Assembly (NCBI GenBank): GCA_015657635.1
Contig: JACDQM010000184.1
Coordinates: 1-35,841 of the forward strand
Direction of reading: 5' to 3'
From: Roseateles sp.
GTDB lineage: Bacteria; Pseudomonadota; Gammaproteobacteria; Burkholderiales; Burkholderiaceae_C
DNA length: 35,841 bases
Below are positions 16,923 through 24,978 of the stretch, one piece after another (the stretch's first letter is position 1; each line of letters starts with the position of its first letter). Below the pieces are notes generated by a model. That model did no database searches. It was not told the DNA's origin and worked only from the letters and a program-made list of their open reading frames with translations. Both the position numbers and the translations under genes were made by a program.

Positions 16923-18455
16923 TGACTTGAAGCGTGTTGTGGGGTCGGCGCTGCGGCCCCGGAAAAACGCCGCGACATCGGCGGGCGACTGGATCTTTCG
17001 TTCGACCATCGCAGGGACCAAGGCGCGCAGGGCGGTGGTGCTGATGGCCTCGCCATACACTTGGCCGCTGCCCTGCTTGGCGTCGCTGAACCAGACGATG
17101 AAGGGCACATGCTGCGACAGGGTCTTCCCGGCTGTGCCGGAGCCGGGGCCACGCTGGCGCTCATAGATGGCAGCCCACAGTTCCTTCTCGCGCAGCCAGT
17201 GGTCCGAGGTCAGTACCATGGCCGAGTCGCCGCCGGCCTGCTGTAGTGCCTGCTGCAGACTCGCAATGAGCCTTGTCAGCTCGGCCAGATTCGCCTGATA
17301 GTCCTCGCGCAGCGAGCGCGGGGCGACACCGGCCAGGGCCACCGGCGGGTGTGGCACGTTGAGGTGCAGCCAAACGACGGTGTTGCGCGGGTCGGCCAGT
17401 GCGGACAGCGAGGCCTCTCGCAGCCGTGCGTAGGTGCTGCTCCACTGACGCAGGAAGTCGGAATAGGGGTAGTCGAAGTCCTGCTGGCGTTTGAAGGCCC
17501 GCATCAGCGAGGCGCCCCAGCCCGGGAAGAACTGCACTGGCTCGGCATGGCAGCTGTGGGCGCTGGGGAGCACCGTGCAGTAGTCGTGATAGAAGCCAAC
17601 CACGGCCTGAGCATGGCCTCCTGCCTGCAAGTCACTGAACAAGGTTGGCGTGTTCGCATCGAAACGCTCGCCGGCCGAATTCACGATGTAGCCGGCGCCG
17701 CCGCGCGAGATCGCCCCAAAGCGCTGACCAGTCAGCATTGACGGGATGGACGAGAGCGTGCTGGGTCCGGCTGGCATGGCGTGCGTGCCCATGAAGCTCT
17801 GTGCCAGCAAGGTGCGGAAAGCACCGGTGTCGAACAGCCCCTCGGCCAGTGAGACTTCCTGGTCCCACTCGTCCAGCACGACGACGACGGTGCGTCGTGT
17901 CGATGCAAGAGCCGCCTGGGCTGGCAGGCTTTGCTGCGCAGCCGGGCTCTGTTTGGCTGAGGGCAGCAGGCTGAGCACATACGAGGGCATGCCGGGCTGT
18001 AGCGCAAACATCACCATCACCGTGATGCCGCAGGCCGAAGCCAGACGCCATTGCGCTGCCAGGCGCAGACGCCAGGCAGCGAGAACAGCTGCCGCCAGGC
18101 ACAGGCCGATGAGGCCGAGTTTGGCAAAACCGGCCAGGCTCAACGATGCGGCCAAGGATCGCCGGAACAGCTGGAACAGGCCGATGAAAAGCAGGCTGAG
18201 CAATAGCGCGCGGGCAGCTGCCGCCAACCAGCGCGGGCGGGCCGGATGATCGGCCACGGCGCCGAGCAGTCCCAGCCCGGCCAGCAAGGCCAGCAGGACG
18301 TCACCCTCCCTAAGATAGAGCGCAGGCTCGAAAGCGACGTACAGCGATGCGGGGCTCTGCAGGATGCTCTCGCCCAGCGCACTGGCAATCAGCGCCGCGA
18401 GAGCCAGCAGCACATAGCGAAGCGCCTGGCGCGCGGGGTGGGGGAAATCGGCCAT
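16899..18455 (-). CDS. Membrane sulfatase / phosphoethanolamine-transferase-like protein
   Basis: A 518-residue protein of the alkaline-phosphatase/sulfatase superfamily. The N-terminal third has several hydrophobic segments (YVLLALAALIASALG, LLALLAGLGLLGAV, LLLSLLFIGLFQLF, IGLCLAAAVLAAW). The enzyme domain follows: VVVVLDEWD as the first metal-binding strand, GPSTLSSIPSMLTGQRFG with a Ser/Thr nucleophile in place of the sulfatase Cys-x-Pro-x-Arg, HLNVPHPP, and LTSDHW as the second metal site. This pattern suits a periplasm-facing transferase or hydrolase acting on phospho-groups of glycan or lipid, rather than a true sulfatase. It is the last gene of a reverse operon and overlaps the end of gspF by 24 bases. 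Substrate unknown. Confidence 0.8.
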   Translation of the reverse strand: MADFPHPARQALRYVLLALAALIASALGESILQSPASLYVAFEPALYLREGDVLLALLAGLGLLGAVADHPARPRWLAAAARALLLSLLFIGLFQLFRRSLAASLSLAGFAKLGLIGLCLAAAVLAAWRLRLAAQWRLASACGITVMVMFALQPGMPSYVLSLLPSAKQSPAAQQSLPAQAALASTRRTVVVVLDEWDQEVSLAEGLFDTGAFRTLLAQSFMGTHAMPAGPSTLSSIPSMLTGQRFGAISRGGAGYIVNSAGERFDANTPTLFSDLQAGGHAQAVVGFYHDYCTVLPSAHSCHAEPVQFFPGWGASLMRAFKRQQDFDYPYSDFLRQWSSTYARLREASLSALADPRNTVVWLHLNVPHPPVALAGVAPRSLREDYQANLAELTRLIASLQQALQQAGGDSAMVLTSDHWLREKELWAAIYERQRGPGSGTAGKTLSQHVPFIVWFSDAKQGSGQVYGEAISTTALRALVPAMVERKIQSPADVAAFFRGRSADPTTRFKSSDSAAVH

Positions 18456-18472
18456 GCTCGGGCGGGCGCTGC

Positions 18473-19849
18473 TCAGCGGCGCTTCAGGCGCAGCAGGCTG
18501 CGCTGGCTGGAGATGCGGGTCTCGCTCTCATGGGTGAACCAGGGATCGGCCGCAGCCAGGAAGTTCTGCAGGTTCCAGTCCTCGTAAAGACCGATATTGC
18601 CTGCGGCGATCTCGATGAATCGCGGGTCGTCCCGTGGCACGAACTCGATCAGCAGCGTGTCGCTGCAGCAGTCGGCCAGGGTCTCGAAGAGCTGCCCCAA
18701 GGGCAGCCGCTCGGTGACTGCGAGGTGATGCACCACCGCGAGCATCAGCACCAGATCAAAACGCTGCTGCAGCCGTGATGGCAGCCCGAGCGTCTCGTTG
18801 AGCTGCCAGCCAGTGGCCGGGGTGGGCCGGGCCATATTGGCATGCAGGCATTGGATGGGCAGCGCTTGCGCATGCGCGCGCCGGTACAGATCGTCCAGCG
18901 CATTGATGTCGTCGTCCAGGGCCAGCACCATGGCGCCGCCCTGGGCTGCGAGCATCGAGAATTCGCCGCTGTTGGCGCCGACATCGAGCACCTTTTGGAA
19001 GCACTTTTCGCCCATCAGCGCCTGGATTGCGGCACGCTTGGCGTGCAGTTCGGCGTCGCCGTAGTGGTCGCGGTTTCCCGTGTATTCGCTCCAGGTTGAG
19101 GTCGCACGGCAGCTGCGTGCCAGCCGTTCAACAAACCCGCGCAGATTCGAGAGCAGCCAAGGGGTGCTGTCTGCCGCGCTGGTGCGGTCAGATTTCGTGG
19201 CCTGCCGTTGTTCCGCTTTGCTGGCAATGCGTTTGCGCTCCAGCCGTGCAGGCAGGCGCACATGAAGCCACATGGCCAAGCCGAACTGCGCGTGCCAGGG
19301 CAGAAAAGGCGCCAGTTCGGCAGCGCGAAGACCATCGCGGTGTGCAAGAAAGACGTCGCGGGGCGTACGGCCATGCTCGGCAATTGCGAGCAGCGGCAGG
19401 ATGAAGTGCCGTACGAACTGGCCATAGGCCTCCCAGCCTGGCGCGTCATCCGCTTGACGCTGTCGCAGAGAGAGCAGGTCGCAGAACTTCGGCTGAGCCG
19501 CGTCGAACAGCACGTTGTTGGCCGCTGCGTCTTTCAGCGTCCAGCCCTGGGCCCAGGCACGGGCTTGAATATCGAGCGTCAGCAGCGCGGCATCAGCCAG
19601 CATGCCGGGGGTCCACTCGAAGGGGTAAGTCGGCAGCGCCAGCCGCGGGTGCTCAATCAGCAAACCGTCCTTGCCGTCAGTCTCGCAGCGCAGGCAGCCG
19701 ATCAGCTGGCCTGCTTCGACAAGCTCGCTGTACAGCGGGCTGGTGAGCAGTGCCTGAGTTGCCAGCGCCGCAGACGCGTGGACATGTCTGACGATGCGCT
19801 GTCCGTCGTCTTCAAGCTGACCGGAGGGGTCTCTGAAACTGCGGCTCAT
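18473..19849 (-). CDS. NoeA-like protein with C-terminal SAM-dependent methyltransferase domain
   Basis: A 458-residue protein. It begins SRSFRDPSGQLEDDGQRI, the opening pattern I associate with NoeA-type proteins. A kinase-like or recognition domain follows (GWTLKDAAANNVLFD, KFCDLLSL, FVRHFILPLLAI). After a linker comes a class I methyltransferase fold: VLDVGANSGEFSMLAAQGG as motif I, VLALDDDINALDDLYRRA, FDLVLMLAVVHHLAV, and LLIEFVPRDDPRF. In rhizobia NoeA has been linked to host-specific nodulation; the substrate here is unknown, with glycan methylation a guess from context. Its ATG overlaps the stop of the upstream 67-residue gene by one base (TGATG), and the sulfatase-like gene follows 17 bases downstream. 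Confidence 0.75.
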   Translation of the reverse strand: MSRSFRDPSGQLEDDGQRIVRHVHASAALATQALLTSPLYSELVEAGQLIGCLRCETDGKDGLLIEHPRLALPTYPFEWTPGMLADAALLTLDIQARAWAQGWTLKDAAANNVLFDAAQPKFCDLLSLRQRQADDAPGWEAYGQFVRHFILPLLAIAEHGRTPRDVFLAHRDGLRAAELAPFLPWHAQFGLAMWLHVRLPARLERKRIASKAEQRQATKSDRTSAADSTPWLLSNLRGFVERLARSCRATSTWSEYTGNRDHYGDAELHAKRAAIQALMGEKCFQKVLDVGANSGEFSMLAAQGGAMVLALDDDINALDDLYRRAHAQALPIQCLHANMARPTPATGWQLNETLGLPSRLQQRFDLVLMLAVVHHLAVTERLPLGQLFETLADCCSDTLLIEFVPRDDPRFIEIAAGNIGLYEDWNLQNFLAAADPWFTHESETRISSQRSLLRLKRR

Positions 19850-20052
19850 CAGGAGCGGTCGCGCTTCAAGCGCCGCTTGATGGCCTGCCAGATTTCCTTG
19901 GGATTGCGCAAGTAATAGATGACGCCGACCGCTGCTGCAATCAGGCCTTGGATGATCAGGTGTGCCGAACCGCCATCAATGTACGCATAGGCTGGCCCGC
20001 TGCTCGCGGCCAGTGCGAGCAGGACCAGTAGTACGAAGCGGACAAGGGGCAT
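19849..20052 (-). CDS. Small membrane protein of 67 residues
   Basis: ATG 20052 is chosen because it begins a signal-like helix (MPLVRFVLLVLLALAASSG, then PAYAYIDGGS). The longer reading to 20229 adds non-membrane sequence that overlaps the divergent flippase start. A second hydrophobic stretch (HLIIQGLIAAAVGVIYYL) and a very basic tail (KRRLKRDR) follow. It could be a two-helix membrane protein or a cleaved one-helix protein with a cytoplasmic basic end. Its stop overlaps the methyltransferase start by one base, so the two are coupled. No function can be given. Confidence 0.7.
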   Translation of the reverse strand: MPLVRFVLLVLLALAASSGPAYAYIDGGSAHLIIQGLIAAAVGVIYYLRNPKEIWQAIKRRLKRDRS

Positions 20053-20128
20053 GGCAATCTCAAAAAACAGTCGTTCGGCGAAGCCAAGCAGTGGCTGGCC
20101 GTTTGGCCTCAATGTTACCAGCCGATGT

Positions 20129-20160
20129 TTGACTGCCTGGCGCGCATCGACTCGTAGAAT
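20129..20160 (+). promoter_or_regulatory. Possible promoter of the forward polysaccharide operon
   Basis: TTGACT at 20129-20134 and TAGAAT at 20155-20160 lie between the divergent reverse operon and the flippase gene. The spacer is 20 bases, too long for a standard site, so one hexamer may be chance. The same TAGAAT hexamer occurs before the secreted-protein gene and the export gene. Confidence 0.25.
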
Positions 20161-20200
20161 CCCGGCGCCTCCGCTCCTTCTCGGCTTGAAGCCCAGCCCC

Positions 20201-21647
20201 TTGAAACTCGCCCGCCACACACTGTTCAACCTGCTGGGTCTGGGTGCGCCCCTGCTGTTTGCATTGGTGTCGATTCCGGTGCTGGTGCAGTCGCTCGGCC
20301 CGGAGCGCTTCGGTCTGCTGACCTTGATTTGGGCGGTGACCAGCTATTTCGGGCTGTTCGACCTGGGCCTGGGTCGCGCGCTGACGCAGCAGCTCGCCAT
20401 CGTGCTGGATCAAGGGCGCGATGCCGAGTCGGGCCTTTGTGCGCCAGTGCGCTGCTGCTGATGGGTGTGGTCGGCTTGGTGGGCGGCGCCGCGATGATTG
20501 CGCTGGCGCCTTGGGGCGTTGATCTGATCAAGGCGCTGCCTGATCGGCGCGAGGCGGTGCAGGCCACTGTCGTGATGGGCTTGGTGACGCCGCTGATCGT
20601 GCTGACCGCAGGGCTGCGCGGCATGCTGGAGGCCTGCCATGCATTCGAGGCGCTGAACTACATCCGGCTGCCGATGGGCATGTGGACGTTCGCTGGGCCG
20701 TGGCTGGTCGTGGCTTTTTTTGGACCGGATCTGGTTTTGATCACCTTGGCACTGGCTTTGGGACGGGCTGTGGCCGCCCTGGTGCATGCCTGGTTGGCGT
20801 GGCGCAAGTTGCCCCAGATGCGCGGACAACTGCATGTCAGGCGTGCTTGGCTGCGGCCGCTGCTGAAGTCGGGTGGGTGGTTGACGCTCAGCAATGTGGT
20901 CAGCCCCTTCATGGGCTATGTTGACCGCTTCGTGATTGGCGCCGTGGTGTCCGCCGCCGCGGTGGCGTACTACGCAACGCCGCAGGAGATTGTGACCAAG
21001 CTGTGGATCATCCCTGGCGCACTGACGGCCGTGCTGTTTCCGGCCTTTGCTGCCCAGGTGGCCAAGCAGGATGGCTCGTCCTGGCCCTTGTATGACCGCG
21101 CGGTGGCGGCGCTCTTCATGGCCTTGTTGCCAATCACCGCAGGCTTGGCCCTGTTCTCGTCCGAGTTGTTGAACTTGTGGCTCGGGCCGGTGTTCGCCAA
21201 GGAGAGTGCCCCCGTGCTGCAGATCTTCGCGCTGGGTATTCTGATCAATTGCCTGGCCCATGTGCCTTTGACCTGGCTGCACGGGGCCGGACAATTTCGG
21301 GCGCCGGCGCTGTTGCACTGCTTGGAGCTGCCCCTGTTCCTGCTCGCCTTGTGGCTTCTAAGTGCCCGCTTCGGGCTGCTGGGTGCGGCTCTGGCCTGGC
21401 TGATCCGCATGTGTGCTGACGCAGCGCTGCTGTTTCTGCTGGTGCACTGGCAGCGTCCGCCCGCAGTCGAGGGCTCGGCGCAGACGCGTCGCTGGCACCG
21501 CGCTTGGCCTGCAATCGCCGGCGTGCTGGCCTTTGCCGGTGTTGGCTTGGCAGAACCAGTGTGGCGTGCGGTCTGGTTGCTGGGCGTGCTGCTTGCTGCG
21601 GCGACAATGGCTTTTTCGCTGCGTGCCGCGGCGCGCGGACCCCATGA
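20201..21647 (+). pseudogene. Wzx-like polysaccharide flippase (MATE/MOP superfamily), frameshifted
   Basis: Expected to flip undecaprenyl-linked repeat units across the inner membrane. No ATG fits; TTG 20201 (or 20186) begins KLARHTLFNLLGLGAPLLFA, a typical Wzx start. The first frame holds the FGLLTLIWAVTSYFGLFDLGLGRALTQQ motif, then breaks at about 20430-20440. The rest continues one frame back from ALLLMGVVGLVGGAAMI, through YVDRFVIGAVVSAAAVAYYA and many membrane helices. One missing base explains this. At the 3' end the open frame runs to 21780, deep into the next gene, with non-membrane sequence. A second missing C at 21640-21643 would put the stop at 21647 as an ATGA overlap, giving about 482 residues, normal for Wzx. 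Family is sure; functional state is not. Confidence 0.8.
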
Positions 21648-22579
21648 GTCAGTCGATGGATCATCAGCCTCTCGTCAGCATCGTCACGCCCGCCTACAAC
21701 CAGGCGGAGTACCTGGAAGCCACCATGCGCAGCGTGCTGGGCCAGGACTATGCGGCGCTGGAGTACATCGTCATCGATGATGGTTCCAGTGATGCTTCGC
21801 TGGAGGTTGCGCAGCGTGTGGCGGCTGAGTTCCAGGGGCGTGTCACGGTCCTGACTCAAGCCAACAGCGGCCAGGCCGCGACGCTCAACAAGGGCTGGGG
21901 GCTGGCGCGCGGCGAGATCCTGGCCTACCTCAGTTCCGACGACTGCCTGCTGCCGCAGGCGGTTTCGCACATGGTCGCGGCCTTGCAGGCAAGGCCGGAG
22001 GCCAGTGTGGCTTACTGCGATTTCTGGCTGATCGATGCGGCGGGCCATCGTCTGCGCGAATCGCACACCGAAGACTTCAGTGCCGAACGCCTCTGCGTCG
22101 ACTTGGTCTGTCAGCCGGGGCCAGGCGCGTTCTTTCGCCGGCAGGTCTTTGATCGAACGGGCGGCTGGAATCCATCGCTCAGGCAGGTACCGGATTTTGA
22201 GTTCTGGCTGCGTGCAGAGCGGCAGGGGCCTTTCGTACGGGTGCCTGAGACGCTGGCTGAGTATCGGATCCATGAGGGCTCGGCGTCGTTTCGGGTGATG
22301 CCTGTGCCTCGTGCAGAGGAAATCGTGCGCGTGGTCGAGCAGCATTGGTCACAGCAGGGCGAGCGGGACAAGGCGCGCAAGGCGCTGGCGCGTGCCAAGG
22401 CGCTCGCAGCCAAGAACCACGCGCAGTCCGGCAGGGCTCTGGCTGCGCTGAGCTGCTTCATTCAGGCACTCAGGGAGAGACCTCTTCTGGCCTTGGAGCC
22501 AACGATCTGGCGTCAGCTGCTGGTCGGGTTTGCCCGCCGCGTCTGGTATCAGCTTCGCTCTCGGACTCGGGCAGCCTGA
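21644..22579 (+). CDS. Family 2 glycosyltransferase
   Basis: A 311-residue GT-A fold enzyme, probably adding one sugar of the repeat unit on the cytoplasmic side. ATG 21644 is followed by VSIVTPAYNQAEYLEATMRS, then the nucleotide-binding IVIDDGSSDASLEV, ANSGQAATLNKGW and the DXD-like SSDDCLLP. PDFEFWLRAERQG and ETLAEYRIHEGSAS are typical of the acceptor half. There is no membrane helix. The open frame extends far upstream, but that part is flippase sequence in another frame. Donor and acceptor cannot be read from sequence. It is followed after one base by the polymerase-like gene. Confidence 0.9.
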   Translation: MSQSMDHQPLVSIVTPAYNQAEYLEATMRSVLGQDYAALEYIVIDDGSSDASLEVAQRVAAEFQGRVTVLTQANSGQAATLNKGWGLARGEILAYLSSDDCLLPQAVSHMVAALQARPEASVAYCDFWLIDAAGHRLRESHTEDFSAERLCVDLVCQPGPGAFFRRQVFDRTGGWNPSLRQVPDFEFWLRAERQGPFVRVPETLAEYRIHEGSASFRVMPVPRAEEIVRVVEQHWSQQGERDKARKALARAKALAAKNHAQSGRALAALSCFIQALRERPLLALEPTIWRQLLVGFARRVWYQLRSRTRAA

Positions 22580-22580
22580 C

Positions 22581-23690
22581 GTGTTGAAAACGAGATCAGA
22601 TCTAGCTTGGCCGGTTGCCTTGTCGGTGACTTTGCTGGTGTACGTTCGCTTCAGCTTCGCGCGGGGCGAATCCTTCTCGTATGACTTCGCCAACTATCAG
22701 ACCTATCTGTTGGCCTTGAAGGAGGTGGAGTGGGCGACGTTGATGGAGTTTCTGCCACTGACCTTCCCCTATGTTTTCGTCCCGGGCGGTGGCGCGTTCG
22801 AGCTGGGATTTGCCGCTATCACCAAGTGGTTGCTGCTGGTGCTGTCACCCAGTGCCGTCTATGCCTTGATGGCCGCCGCCTCGGTGGGCTTGCGCACTTT
22901 TGCGATGAGGCGTCTGGGCCTGGAATGGGGATGGCTGGCCGCTATTCAGATCTATGCAATCACGCTGTTCGAAGCCAATGCCCTGCGAGCCGGTGTCGCC
23001 CTGTCGATCACCTTGTGGGCGCTGTTGATGCTGCGTGATCGGCGCTGGGCGCTGGCAATGCTGGGCGCAGTGGCCGCTGCAAGCCAGCATATGCAAGTCG
23101 TCTTGTTCGTTGGGCCTTTCGCGCTCTTGTTTCTGACGCCGCAGCGTTGGCTGCGCGTTCGATGGCTGCCATTGCTGGTGCTGGGCGTTTCGGGACTGGC
23201 GACTGTGATGGCCACCGGGCTCCTGGGCGGGCTCGATGTGTCCAAACTCGATGACTATTCAGGGCAGAGTTCTGGCGCCGTTGGTTTGAATCTGGTGTCT
23301 GTTCTGTCTACAGTTTTTGTCGCTTTTGCGGTCTGGGTTAGCCTGGGGCTCCCGAGGCAGCCTGGGTCTGCAGCAGACGTTTCAGGCCGACTGACTGAGC
23401 GTATATGGGTATGCGCAATCTATGCCTCCCTGCCAGCTCTGGCTTTGCTGCTTTTCGGCACCGAGCTGTCGGCCATCGGTGACCGCGCCTGGCAGTTTGC
23501 TCTTGTCATCCTCGTCACAGTTTCAACGCCGATGGGGCAGTCGGCGGCAGGCCGGTGGCTGCGTGGCAGCATGCTCGGGCTGATTCTGGCGGTGGCTTTG
23601 ACCAACACCTTGGTCCGCTATCCGCTGTCGAACTTTTTCTCGCCACCACTGCCGTATGAGCGCATCGTGCCGCTTTGGCTGGTTCGTTGA
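22581..23690 (+). CDS. EpsG/Wzy-like polysaccharide polymerase (polytopic membrane protein)
   Basis: A 369-residue integral membrane protein from GTG 22581, one base after the preceding stop. About ten hydrophobic segments alternate with short loops. The first third contains SYDFANYQTYLLALKEVEW, the pattern I associate with the EpsG family, which is thought to polymerise repeat units at the periplasmic face. Further segments include WGWLAAIQIYAITLFEANALR with a conserved-looking Arg, and AAASQHMQVVLFVGPFALLF. Its place between glycosyltransferases and a flippase supports the Wzy role. Wzy proteins are poorly conserved, so the call rests on topology, the N-terminal pattern and context. Confidence 0.75.
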   Translation: MLKTRSDLAWPVALSVTLLVYVRFSFARGESFSYDFANYQTYLLALKEVEWATLMEFLPLTFPYVFVPGGGAFELGFAAITKWLLLVLSPSAVYALMAAASVGLRTFAMRRLGLEWGWLAAIQIYAITLFEANALRAGVALSITLWALLMLRDRRWALAMLGAVAAASQHMQVVLFVGPFALLFLTPQRWLRVRWLPLLVLGVSGLATVMATGLLGGLDVSKLDDYSGQSSGAVGLNLVSVLSTVFVAFAVWVSLGLPRQPGSAADVSGRLTERIWVCAIYASLPALALLLFGTELSAIGDRAWQFALVILVTVSTPMGQSAAGRWLRGSMLGLILAVALTNTLVRYPLSNFFSPPLPYERIVPLWLVR

Positions 23691-23929
23691 TGCCAAGCCC
23701 GGGCAGTCATTTCTCTAGTTTGTCGGCGAAGCGCTTCATGCGCCGGCACGGCCGCTTGGCGGAGAGCGGATGCCCTTGCCGCGCCGTTGCCAGGGTTGGC
23801 CGTGTCAGGGTGCTTGCGTGCCCGTCAGCGCGCGGGTTGGACACTGGGCTCTCTCCGTTGACGGGGCGTGCTTGGACCCGCTCGGACATGCTTCCGGGTG
23901 GGGCGTGCGGTATTGGGGTCGAAGCATGA
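23690..23929 (+). CDS. Small hypothetical ORF, 79 residues, coupled to both neighbours
   Basis: An open frame whose ATG shares a base with the polymerase stop (TGATG) and whose stop overlaps the start of the next glycosyltransferase (ATGA). Such perfect fitting on both sides, in an operon where all genes are coupled this way, favours a real gene or the remnant of one. The product is Arg/Gly/Ser/Cys-rich (MPSPGSHFSSLSAKRFMRRH ... GGACGIGVEA) with no recognisable domain, signal peptide or helix. It could also be a non-coding gap. An overlapping frame from 23770 would extend the next gene upstream instead. Confidence 0.3.
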   Translation: MPSPGSHFSSLSAKRFMRRHGRLAESGCPCRAVARVGRVRVLACPSARGLDTGLSPLTGRAWTRSDMLPGGACGIGVEA

Positions 23930-24978
23930 CTCAAGCCAAAGGTCGTTTATTGGTCTACGCCCCCAATGTGCATACGGGAGGCGGGCGTGTGTTGCTTGAA
24001 GCGCTGCTGGCGGCGTGGCCAGTTGATGAGCCCCTGCGCGCTTGGTTGGACAAGCGTGCGCGCGGCTCGTTGACCCCTCCACGGTCTGCTCAGATCGAGT
24101 GGGTTGATGCCCGAGTCGTGTCGAGGCTTGCAGCGGAGCTTTCTTTGCGCCGATCTGCTCGGGACGGGGACCGCGTGCTGTGCTTTCACGGCTTGCCGCC
24201 CCTGTTCGCTAGTGCAGCTCAGGTCGAGGTCTTCGTGCAGAACCGCTTGCATCTGGGGCAAATGTCGCTCGATTCCTTCAGCTGGCGGACGCGCCAGCGA
24301 CTGCTGTTTGAGCAGGCTGTCTGCCGCTTGCGCCGACACTTGGTGCATGGGTACTGGGTGCAAACACCGTCCATGGCCAAGGCGCTGCAGCAGTGGTGGG
24401 GAGGGGCGTCGGCAGACCTGTCGGTGCGGGTTCTGCCCTTCGTTCCTGCGTCTGCTGCGAAGGCGCCCGCAGAAGGCTCGGGTCGGCGCTACGACTTCGT
24501 CTATGTGGCCGATGGCGAAGCGCACAAGAACCATCGCCGCCTTGTCGAGGCCTGGGCCCTGCTGGCCGAGCAGGGCTTTCGCCCCACTCTTGCGCTGACG
24601 CTCTCAGCACGCGACCAGGCCTTGGGACAGTGGATCGAAACGCAGCGCCAGGCGCATGGGCTGCAGCTCCACCAGCTTGGCAGCATGGCGCATGCGCAAG
24701 TGCTGCAGCTGTATCGCCAGGCCGGCGCGCTGATCTTCCCGTCACTGAGCGAGTCTTTCGGCCTGCCGTTGCTGGAAGCGAAGGCACAGGGCTGCGCCAT
24801 CGTGGCCTCAGAGCTGGACTTCGTGCGTGATGTCTGCGAGCCGGTGGAGACCTTCGATCCTCAGTCGCCGGTGTCCATCGCGCGCGCCGTGCGGCGCTTT
24901 CTGCAGCAGCCGGAGCATCCCGCCGCGCCGGCCGATGCGGCGAGCTTTTTGCGTGCACTGGGCTGCGTCGGGGCATGA
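23926..24978 (+). CDS. Family 4-type glycosyltransferase (GT-B fold)
   Basis: A 350-residue GT-B enzyme. I start it at ATG 23926, in front of TQAKGRLLVYAPNVHTGGGR, which has the usual first strand and Gly-rich loop; the frame extends to 23770 but that part has no family character. The C-terminal half carries YDFVYVADGEAHKNHRRLVEAW and then IFPSLSESFGLPLLEAKAQG, the E-x7-E donor-binding motif of retaining GT4 enzymes. Mostly soluble, probably acting at the cytoplasmic membrane. Its stop overlaps the next gene (ATGA). The sugar transferred is unknown. Confidence 0.88.
   Translation: MTQAKGRLLVYAPNVHTGGGRVLLEALLAAWPVDEPLRAWLDKRARGSLTPPRSAQIEWVDARVVSRLAAELSLRRSARDGDRVLCFHGLPPLFASAAQVEVFVQNRLHLGQMSLDSFSWRTRQRLLFEQAVCRLRRHLVHGYWVQTPSMAKALQQWWGGASADLSVRVLPFVPASAAKAPAEGSGRRYDFVYVADGEAHKNHRRLVEAWALLAEQGFRPTLALTLSARDQALGQWIETQRQAHGLQLHQLGSMAHAQVLQLYRQAGALIFPSLSESFGLPLLEAKAQGCAIVASELDFVRDVCEPVETFDPQSPVSIARAVRRFLQQPEHPAAPADAASFLRALGCVGA

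Noticed and set aside
16899..18455. True sulfatase
   Set aside because: The Cys/Ser-x-Pro-x-Arg formylglycine motif is absent; the nucleophile region is GPSTLSS as in transferase-type relatives.
20053..20229. N-terminal extension of the 67-residue reverse gene
   Set aside because: It adds non-membrane sequence before a good signal-like helix and would overlap the divergent flippase start.
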